Shown: positions 58,022 through 64,000 of the stretch, in pieces | How the letters are laid out: every line of letters starts with the position of its first letter | Position numbering within the stretch: position 1 is the first letter of the stretch | Source of the DNA: Peribacillus simplex NBRC 15720 = DSM 1321 | GTDB taxonomy: Bacteria; Bacillota; Bacilli; Bacillales; DSM-1321 | Direction of reading: 5' to 3' | Assembly: GCF_002243645.1 (NCBI RefSeq) | Contig: NZ_CP017704.1 | Coordinates: 3,676,001-3,740,000, forward strand | DNA: 64,000 nt | The notes under the pieces: generated by a model | What the model saw: only the letters and a program-made list of their open reading frames with translations | What the model was told of the DNA's origin: nothing | The model's database searches: none | Position numbers and translations under genes: made by a program

Positions 58022-59986
58022 CTATAAACTTATAGCACTCATCATCCCCTCATGAGTAGCTTCCTCTATCGTCCGTGGCCCAAGGCAATCCCCAATCTGC
58101 TTCACAATAGGTGCATGGCTTTTCATTTCTTCGAATAGCTCTGTGTTGGGTATGCGGCCAAGGGAGAGGACGATGGAGTCCCAATTGGTTAGTTCTTGTT
58201 TTTGTTGGGTGAATAGGTTCCGGATAATGACGTGATTTTCTTTGATTGCCCCGATGTCGTAGTGGGGAAGGAGTGTGACGTTTAGGTTGTAAAGTTTTTT
58301 TAGGTATTCATTTCTGAGATATTGGTGGACGGTTTCACCGATGTGCAGCCGTGATGATATGAGTGTGACTTCATGGCCTTTTTCGGCTAGATAGATGGCT
58401 GCTTCCATGCCGGGCCAGTCGCCGCCAAAGTCGAATACTAATACGTTGTCACCAACTTTTTTAGTTGAGCTGAAGAGGTCATCACTCATGATGATCCGCG
58501 GGTCATCCATTCCCTCGATGGCTGGTGTAAAGGGCCGTGAGCCGGTTGCACAGATGATGGCGTCCGGTCTTGATTCGGATATTTCTTGGGCGGTTGCTGT
58601 CTTTCCTAATTGGACATTTATATTGCTTCTCATTAATTTCCGGGAGTAGTTATCGAGCATCGATTCTGCCAGTTCATGCCGCATGGGCGCTTTGCGCATG
58701 GTGCGGAGCAGGCCACCGATTGATTTGCTTTGATCGATCAGTGTAACGGAATGACCTAGGTAGTCAGCAGTTATGGCTGCCTGTAATCCGCCAGGTCCGG
58801 CGCCGATGACCAGGACATTTTGTTTGTTTCTTGTTTTCTTTAATTCTGGTAATATCCATGCTTCTTTACCTGTTGTCGGATTTTGGACACAGCCAATCGG
58901 CAGTCCTTTATGATAGTGACCGATACAGGCTTGTAAACAGCCTATGCATGCATCGATTGCTTGCAGGTCGCCATTTTTTGCTTTGTTGGGCATGTCTGGG
59001 TCGACGATTAAGGCCCTGGTCATTCCCACGACATCGGCTTTTCCGGTTGATACGATTTGTTCCGCTTCAACGGGGTCGACGATTCGATTGCCGACAAAGA
59101 CCGGTACGGCTCCTGCCATCCTGATTTTGAATCCATGTGGTGATAGGTATGCGTGCTTTATCGGTGATGGCGGCACGATATGTGTTGAGCCCTCGAAGGT
59201 GCTTGAATCTCCGGCCGTGACATTGATGAAATCCAATCGGACTTTTTCCGCGAGATATTCGACGATTTGTACGGAATCCTTCATAGTGGTCCCGTCCATC
59301 GTCAGTTCATCCGAGCTCATGCGAATGCCGACGGTAAAGTCTTCTCCGACTCTTTCCCATACTTTCTCCAAAATTTCCACGATGAAACGCATCCGATTTT
59401 CAAAAGACCCGCCATAGAGATCAGTGCGCTTATTTGTATGCACTGACCAAAACTGGGCAGGAAGGTATCCGTGTGAACAGCAAATTTCGACTCCATCAAG
59501 TCCGCCATCCTTTGCCAGTTGTGCTGAATGGGCGAACCCTTCTATCACTCCTTCAATATCCTCTAAGCTCATGGGCTTTGGCATGACGCCGAAGCGCAGG
59601 CTGGGAACGGCGGATGGTGCCCATGCTGCATTTCGGTAGTCGCTCGATACGACTTCCCTTCCGCCATGAAATAGCTGGGAGAAAACCTTCGTTCCATATT
59701 TATGGAGCATGTCGGAAATCTCTTTGTAGGCAGGAACAATTTTTTGGTCATATCCTGCGATTGTTTTGGACGTAAGCATGCCGGATGGATGTACGGATGC
59801 TGCTTCAAGGATGATCAATCCGACGCCCCCTTTAGCACGGGCTTCATGATAGGCAACCATATCCGAGGTGGGGATTCCGTCCGTGACATGATTTGTTTGA
59901 TGTGCTGTACTTAAGATCCGGTTTTTTAATTCAGTAGAACCGATCGTTAAATGAGTAAACAGATTCTTGAATTGAGCAATGATCAT
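58022..59986 (-). CDS. FMN/Fe-S/FAD oxidoreductase of the dimethylglycine/stachydrine demethylase and 2,4-dienoyl-CoA reductase family
   Basis: A 654-residue three-part enzyme. Residues 1-350: old-yellow-enzyme TIM barrel with FMN (ILSTAHQTNHVTDGIPTSDM; SQLFHGGREV; DGVEICCSHGYLPAQFWSVH; FENRMRFIVEILEKV). Residues 350-380: 4Fe-4S cysteines in CIGCLQACIGHYHKGLPIGC. Residues 395 on: FAD/NAD(P)-binding domain with VLVIGAGPGGLQAA. HQTNHV and the Cys spacing are closer to the N-demethylase branch (dgcA/stc2-type) than to FadH. ATG 59986 is chosen because GGAG lies 5 nt upstream; GTG 59992 overlaps it. A sigma-54 promoter lies about 80 bp upstream, so it is likely controlled by the divergent enhancer-binding protein. 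Confidence 0.82.
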   Translation of the reverse strand: MIIAQFKNLFTHLTIGSTELKNRILSTAHQTNHVTDGIPTSDMVAYHEARAKGGVGLIILEAASVHPSGMLTSKTIAGYDQKIVPAYKEISDMLHKYGTKVFSQLFHGGREVVSSDYRNAAWAPSAVPSLRFGVMPKPMSLEDIEGVIEGFAHSAQLAKDGGLDGVEICCSHGYLPAQFWSVHTNKRTDLYGGSFENRMRFIVEILEKVWERVGEDFTVGIRMSSDELTMDGTTMKDSVQIVEYLAEKVRLDFINVTAGDSSTFEGSTHIVPPSPIKHAYLSPHGFKIRMAGAVPVFVGNRIVDPVEAEQIVSTGKADVVGMTRALIVDPDMPNKAKNGDLQAIDACIGCLQACIGHYHKGLPIGCVQNPTTGKEAWILPELKKTRNKQNVLVIGAGPGGLQAAITADYLGHSVTLIDQSKSIGGLLRTMRKAPMRHELAESMLDNYSRKLMRSNINVQLGKTATAQEISESRPDAIICATGSRPFTPAIEGMDDPRIIMSDDLFSSTKKVGDNVLVFDFGGDWPGMEAAIYLAEKGHEVTLISSRLHIGETVHQYLRNEYLKKLYNLNVTLLPHYDIGAIKENHVIIRNLFTQQKQELTNWDSIVLSLGRIPNTELFEEMKSHAPIVKQIGDCLGPRTIEEATHEGMMSAISL

Positions 59987-60065
59987 GACCACTCCCTAAT
60001 TTTAGATAGAATGAGAGTATAGAGGACATTGATCGCCCTCTATATATCCCTATATAGGTTCAATA

Positions 60066-60084
60066 TGCAATAACCATGCCGTTC
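60066..60084 (-). promoter_or_regulatory. Sigma-54 (SigL) promoter of the oxidoreductase
   Basis: On the minus strand AACGGCATGGTTATTGCATA has GG and GC exactly 10 bp apart (-24/-12). It is nearly identical to the promoter at 62123. Confidence 0.88.
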
Positions 60085-60206
60085 CGGGAATCTGGATGAA
60101 AATAGTTTTTTTACTTTTATAAAGAGGGGTATGGCTCATGGATATAGTATTTTATATATAGATAACTGAACCTTTTTTGAAAAGTGGTGATTCATTATAG
60201 GTTCAG

Positions 60207-60300
60207 GTTCGAATCGGTTGATATATGGACATTCGTTGCTTATGAGAGGATCACTTATTTCTTTGCGCATAAAAAAGTGTAACAAAATCGGTTCGAAATC
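60207..60300. promoter_or_regulatory. Paired enhancer-like sites
   Basis: GGTTCGAATC (60207-60216) and GGTTCGAAATC (60290-60300) are direct repeats about 83 bp apart, 130-230 bp from the oxidoreductase promoter and just before the regulator gene. They fit upstream activating sites for the sigma-54 activator. Confidence 0.55.
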
Positions 60301-60318
60301 AAAATAAGGGGTGATTGT

Positions 60319-62088
60319 GTGGATACGGAATTAAATAAAGAATCACTAATTGTATTTTCCGATATTTCTATTTTGGATGTAAAAGCATTATTGAAAATAC
60401 ATTCCTCGTCTTTTATTGTCATGAAAAATCACTTGGAAATCCTCGGTATATTAGATGAAGGTTTCTTTTTGAAGAGATTGGATAGTGAGGGGCATAATCA
60501 GGAAATCACGGCTTACCTTAATACATCGTTTGTCGTCGTTGATGATTTAGATAAGCTAAGTGAAGAGGATATGAGCACCTATGATTTTGTGATTCAACAT
60601 AGTGATAACCAATATAGAAGCTATCCGATCTATGAAGTCAGGGAAATACTGCTAAAAAAGAAGATTAAGAGCTTAATAAGTCTAAATGAATCACTGCATG
60701 AAGAGCTGGAGGTGACAAGAAGGAAGGTAAAAGAGCTGACGCAAATCCTGGATTCCAGTTATGATGAAATTTTCGTGACGGATGCCAACGGGAACACGTT
60801 ATTCGTGAGTGAAGCGTGTAAGAAGCTTACAGGGCTGCCGCCGGAAGCCTTTATTAATAAGAACATCAATGAGTTAGTTGAAAAGGGGCTGATCGTCAAT
60901 TCGGTTACATTAGAAACGATGAAAACGAAAGCGATCCATTCAGCGGAGCAAACCTATCCGCATGGGCTGACTGTATTCAGCACAGCGAAGCCGATTTTTG
61001 ATGAGGAGGGGAACTTATATAGAATCGTTTCGAATTCCAGGGATATTACGGAATTGGTTGAGATGAAGAGTAAATTGAACAGAGTGAATCTTCAGAACCA
61101 GCGAGCTCAGCATGAGAGTTCGAGAACCGTTTCGTTCAATAACTGCATTACAAATTCGGATAAGATGATAAAGGTTTTGGAATTAGCTGAAAAAGTAGCA
61201 CCGATGGATTCATCGATCTTCATTCATGGAGAAACCGGAGTCGGGAAAGGCGTATTATCAAGGGTCATTCATGATCTTAGCAGTAGAAAGGATAAGAAAT
61301 TCATTCAAGTTAATTGCGGCGCGATTCCATCCGCATTAATTGAGTCCGAGCTGTTTGGTTACGAAAGCGGTGCATTCACGGGAGCTAATAAGCACGGGAA
61401 ACAAGGGCTTGTTGAGAGTGCTGACGGCGGAACGCTGTTTCTTGATGAAATCGGGGAAATGCCGCTCGATATTCAAGTGAAAATCCTGCATCTGGTCCAG
61501 GACAGAACATTCATGAAGGTGGGAGGAACGAAGGAGAAAAAGGTGAATATTCGCATTATCTCCGCTACGAATAAAGACTTGAAGCAAATGATCAAAAATA
61601 ATCAGTTTCGTGAAGATCTATATTATCGGTTGCATGTCGTTCCAATGGAAATACCGCAGCTGCGTGAGCGAAAGGAAGATATCCTATTATTAACCGATTA
61701 TTTTATGAAGAAATTCAATGAAAAATACGGTCAATCTATCAGTATCGATGATCATTCCAAGGTAATTCTGCAGCTGCAGGATTACCCGGGTAATGTTCGG
61801 GAATTGGAAAATGTAATTGAACAAATTGTCGTGACGGCTAGAAAACCTATCGTAACGATAGAGGATTTACCTTCCGATTTAACCTACAAAGATACGGCGC
61901 TAGTTAATTTAACAGGCATCATTCCCTTGAAAAAAGCGTTAGAGGAAACGGAAAAGCAATTATTGTCCCAGGCCCTTTCTACATATAAATCAACCAGAAA
62001 AATGGCCAAAGCGCTGGAGGTTAGCCAAACGACGATCATGCGCAAACTAGGCAAATACCAATTTATTTATGATGAAGATAAAATATAA
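60319..62088 (+). CDS. Sigma-54-dependent PAS-AAA+-Fis transcriptional activator
   Basis: A 589-residue enhancer-binding protein read from GTG 60319 (AAGGGGTG upstream). Residues 1-125: an N-terminal sensor domain not recognised in detail. Residues 140-250: PAS domain (ILDSSYDEIFVTDANGNTLF). Residues 280-510: AAA+ domain with Walker A GETGVGKG near 305, sigma-54 contact loop GAFTGA near 351, and Walker B GGTLFLDEIGEM. C-terminus: Fis-type HTH (STRKMAKALEVSQTTIMRKL). It activates SigL promoters when its sensor detects a signal. Matching -24/-12 promoters stand on both sides (oxidoreductase and symporter), so it probably controls both. Confidence 0.92.
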   Translation: MDTELNKESLIVFSDISILDVKALLKIHSSSFIVMKNHLEILGILDEGFFLKRLDSEGHNQEITAYLNTSFVVVDDLDKLSEEDMSTYDFVIQHSDNQYRSYPIYEVREILLKKKIKSLISLNESLHEELEVTRRKVKELTQILDSSYDEIFVTDANGNTLFVSEACKKLTGLPPEAFINKNINELVEKGLIVNSVTLETMKTKAIHSAEQTYPHGLTVFSTAKPIFDEEGNLYRIVSNSRDITELVEMKSKLNRVNLQNQRAQHESSRTVSFNNCITNSDKMIKVLELAEKVAPMDSSIFIHGETGVGKGVLSRVIHDLSSRKDKKFIQVNCGAIPSALIESELFGYESGAFTGANKHGKQGLVESADGGTLFLDEIGEMPLDIQVKILHLVQDRTFMKVGGTKEKKVNIRIISATNKDLKQMIKNNQFREDLYYRLHVVPMEIPQLRERKEDILLLTDYFMKKFNEKYGQSISIDDHSKVILQLQDYPGNVRELENVIEQIVVTARKPIVTIEDLPSDLTYKDTALVNLTGIIPLKKALEETEKQLLSQALSTYKSTRKMAKALEVSQTTIMRKLGKYQFIYDEDKI

Positions 62089-62122
62089 ATAAACCCCTAT
62101 TAAAATCTGAATATTCAAAAAC

Positions 62123-62140
62123 TTGGTATGGATATTGCAT
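62123..62140 (+). promoter_or_regulatory. Sigma-54 (SigL) promoter of the symporter operon
   Basis: TTGGTATGGATATTGCAT, with GG (62125-62126) and GC (62137-62138) 10 bp apart. Follows the regulator gene by 35 bp. Confidence 0.9.
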
Positions 62141-62183
62141 ATTTAACTATTGATTATTTCTATTTTAATAAGGGGGTCAAGAA

Positions 62184-62324
62184 ATGGGTGAGTTAATTTT
62201 CTCTTTAAGTTATGGGGGTTCCTTAATTGTCATGGGGTGGATCACGAAGGTTTTCCTAGTAAAAATGAAAAGAAATCAAGAAGAAATAAAAGCAAAAGAT
62301 CCGATTGAAAAGGTGGGGATGTAA
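62184..62324 (+). CDS. Small accessory protein of the symporter
   Basis: A 46-residue protein, MGELIFSLSYGGSLIVMGWI then TKVFLVKMKRNQEEIKAKDP and EKVGM: one membrane helix and a charged tail. AGGGGGT lies 7 nt upstream, and the stop TAA is directly followed by the GTG start of the symporter. Short single-helix partners encoded just before sodium:solute symporters are known in Bacillaceae. The role is presumably stability or assembly of the carrier. Confidence 0.78.
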   Translation: MGELIFSLSYGGSLIVMGWITKVFLVKMKRNQEEIKAKDPIEKVGM

Positions 62325-63926
62325 GTGGCCTTTCTGCTTGGTATTATCGTATCCTTTTGTGTTTATGTCTCGATCGGCATCTTTTTATTCAGGAAAGTGA
62401 AAAGCTCAGAGGAGTATTATGTTTCTGGACGAAGCGGAAACACATTGATGATAACCGGTACGCTTGTAGCATCTTTCCTAAGCACCGTATCTTTCATGGG
62501 AGAAGCGGGATTTTCTTATGAAGGGTATCCGATCCTGCTGCTGATCCTCGTTATTTTTAATGCAAGCGGCTATATATTCGGAGTCTTCCTGTTTGGCAGG
62601 TATTTAAGAAGAAGCAAATCATTGACGGTTCCTGAATTTTTTGGTAACCGCTTTCATTCTAAGAAGGTAAGACTGGCAGCTGCCATCACGACAATTCTCG
62701 GAATCTCTGCATACTTGGTTGCCGTTACTCAAGGGGCAGCCGTTTTATTGGCCGAGGTCTCTGGTGTTTCCTATCCAATGGCCTTAGTGATCATGTGGGT
62801 AGTGTATTCATCCTTTACCATTCTCTCAGGAGCGAAGGGGGTCATGGTGAATGATACGGTGATGTTCTTTTTATTCTCAATCGCAACCTATCTTAGTTTT
62901 CCTTATATTATCAAATCTGCAGGCGGGTTTCCTGATGCCGTTACGAAAGCGGCAAACCTGGCCGAACGGCCTGATTTATTAAGCTGGCATGGCATTACCA
63001 GACCGGCCGCAACGATGGGAACTCCTTGGGAAGCATTGGCATGGGCAGTCATCATGGGCTTGGTCTGGGGCATTGTCATTGCAGTGAGTCCATGGCAAAG
63101 CAGCCGATATTTAATGGCAAAAAATGAACATGTAGCCATCCGGGCCGGCGTTTGGGCCACCATATCCATTTTGACCGTCTATTTGTTTCTCCATATCAGC
63201 ATATCGACAATCACCACCATTAAAGCGGATATCGCACCGACGGAAAAGGTATTCATTTGGGCAGCGATGAATATTGTCCCGACATGGCTTGGAGTCATCA
63301 TCGTTAGCGGCATCATGGCTGCGGCATTATCATCCTGTTCGAGCTTCCTTCAGATAATAGGAAGCAGCATTACACGGGACATCATGGAACAATCAAGGAA
63401 AAAGGAATACACAGATCACCATCTATTACGGGCCAGCCGCATTTCCATGGTCGTAATCAGCTTGATCATCTTACTGATTGGATTATTCCAGCCGCCTGCT
63501 GTCATGTGGATCGGCTACTTTGCAGCAACATTATTTGCCGCATCATGGGGACCGATTGCCATATCAAGCGTATTTTCAAAGAAGGTAACAAAAGAAGGAG
63601 CCTTTTGGAGCATCGTATTCGGCTTCTTTGGCGTGATACTCGGGGAAAGCCTCAGCATGTTCGGAATTAGTCTTCCTGTATACTTTAATCCTGTAATCAT
63701 CGGTTTAATCCTAAGTATAGGCGCACTTATCATTGGCTCCAAGTATGGAACGATCACCTTCGAAGAAAGGGAGTTTCAAGCAAATATCCTTCAAACCCCA
63801 ATTGAAATAGACGAGCAAAAAGAAATGAACATCACCCGAAGATACCCAGCCTATTTAATGATCAGCGGCGTCATGATCATCATGGTTACACTGGTGTTTT
63901 ATTATTGGCCGATAAATATGAATTGA
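62325..63926 (+). CDS. Sodium:solute symporter (SSS family)
   Basis: A 533-residue, 13-helix carrier of the SSS family, read from GTG 62325, which touches the previous stop. Seen: SSEEYYVSGRSGNTLMITGT after TM1, TVPEFFGNRFHSKKVRLAAA, the TM5 region GAKGVMVNDTVMF, and the TM8 sodium-site segment MAAALSSCSSFLQIIGSSIT. Substrates in this family include proline, betaine, pantothenate and short-chain acids; the neighbouring N-demethylase-like enzyme suggests a methylated amine or amino acid. It is controlled by the sigma-54 promoter at 62123 and ended by a terminator at 63951. Confidence 0.92.
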   Translation: MAFLLGIIVSFCVYVSIGIFLFRKVKSSEEYYVSGRSGNTLMITGTLVASFLSTVSFMGEAGFSYEGYPILLLILVIFNASGYIFGVFLFGRYLRRSKSLTVPEFFGNRFHSKKVRLAAAITTILGISAYLVAVTQGAAVLLAEVSGVSYPMALVIMWVVYSSFTILSGAKGVMVNDTVMFFLFSIATYLSFPYIIKSAGGFPDAVTKAANLAERPDLLSWHGITRPAATMGTPWEALAWAVIMGLVWGIVIAVSPWQSSRYLMAKNEHVAIRAGVWATISILTVYLFLHISISTITTIKADIAPTEKVFIWAAMNIVPTWLGVIIVSGIMAAALSSCSSFLQIIGSSITRDIMEQSRKKEYTDHHLLRASRISMVVISLIILLIGLFQPPAVMWIGYFAATLFAASWGPIAISSVFSKKVTKEGAFWSIVFGFFGVILGESLSMFGISLPVYFNPVIIGLILSIGALIIGSKYGTITFEEREFQANILQTPIEIDEQKEMNITRRYPAYLMISGVMIIMVTLVFYYWPINMN

Positions 63927-63950
63927 TTGATAAAACGATACTATTGTACT

Positions 63951-63977
63951 GGCAGGGGAAATCCCTGCCTTTTTTTG
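63951..63977 (+). terminator. Symporter operon terminator
   Basis: GGCAGGG-GAAAT-CCCTGCC then TTTTTTT. Confidence 0.92.
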
Positions 63978-64000
63978 AATGAAAAAAAGTGTCCAGGTTT

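Overview
The window looks like chromosomal DNA of an aerobic, endospore-forming, low-GC Gram-positive bacterium of the Bacillaceae. Its gene content (HelD, ComK, SspL, KinB-like kinase, LXG toxin, SigL-type promoters, cre boxes, strong AGGAGG ribosome-binding sites, many TTG/GTG starts) would suit a Peribacillus/Bacillus-type genome. That assignment is inference from gene content; no rRNA or tRNA gene is present to confirm it.

Layout. 1-4100: an acetyltransferase fragment, a free-standing FtsH extracytoplasmic domain, a 15-unit tandem repeat array, a ZTP-type riboswitch with terminator ahead of serA, a minus-strand operon of three overlapping tiny ORFs, and a structured RNA of unknown class. 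4100-9300: a protealysin-type protease with its emfourin inhibitor, a ComK-like regulator, an excalibur-domain secreted protein, one copy of a GC-rich interspersed repeat and a duplicated comK tail. 9300-17500: carbon and nitrogen metabolism, namely an NRAMP-related transporter with a 2-hydroxyacid dehydrogenase (cre-controlled), then gltP-aspA facing a GlnK/GlnL-like two-component system across three phased direct repeats and a cre box. 17500-26700: zinc-ribbon protein, helD, sspL, a 1056-residue UvrA paralogue with extra zinc knuckles, the second GC-rich repeat, an orphan KinB-like kinase and an SRPBCC protein. 26700-37130: a secreted matrixin-like protease and a lipoprotein, two relics of one decayed secreted-protein gene, an ornithine cyclodeaminase/MHS transporter operon with its XRE-cupin regulator and operator, small membrane proteins (one frameshifted), a Fur-controlled esterase and metNIQ.

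37130-51500 is a polymorphic-toxin locus: an LXG toxin with HNH-type nuclease tip and SUKH immunity protein, followed by about 10 kb of immunity-like genes (Imm22, Syd, ankyrin, ankyrin-SUFU, SUKH, bL12-like, CdiI-like, DUF4274), an orphan WHH nuclease tip, a relic of an LXG toxin and repeated spacer/terminator modules. Several members are broken by one visible event each: an 11-bp tandem duplication, a one-base deletion, a nonsense codon. This reads as an immunity bank grown by cassette duplication.

51500-57640 is the best candidate for a little-described system: two PLD(HKD)-SF2 helicases, a MutT-type Nudix hydrolase and a MazG-type NTP pyrophosphohydrolase, tightly packed next to a decayed IS3-family element and the toxin locus. 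58000-64000 is a sigma-54 module: an FMN/Fe-S oxidoreductase of the dimethylglycine/stachydrine demethylase type, a PAS-AAA+-Fis enhancer-binding protein, and a small accessory protein with a sodium:solute symporter. Near-identical -24/-12 promoters precede both flanking transcription units, so the regulator probably activates uptake and breakdown of one substrate.
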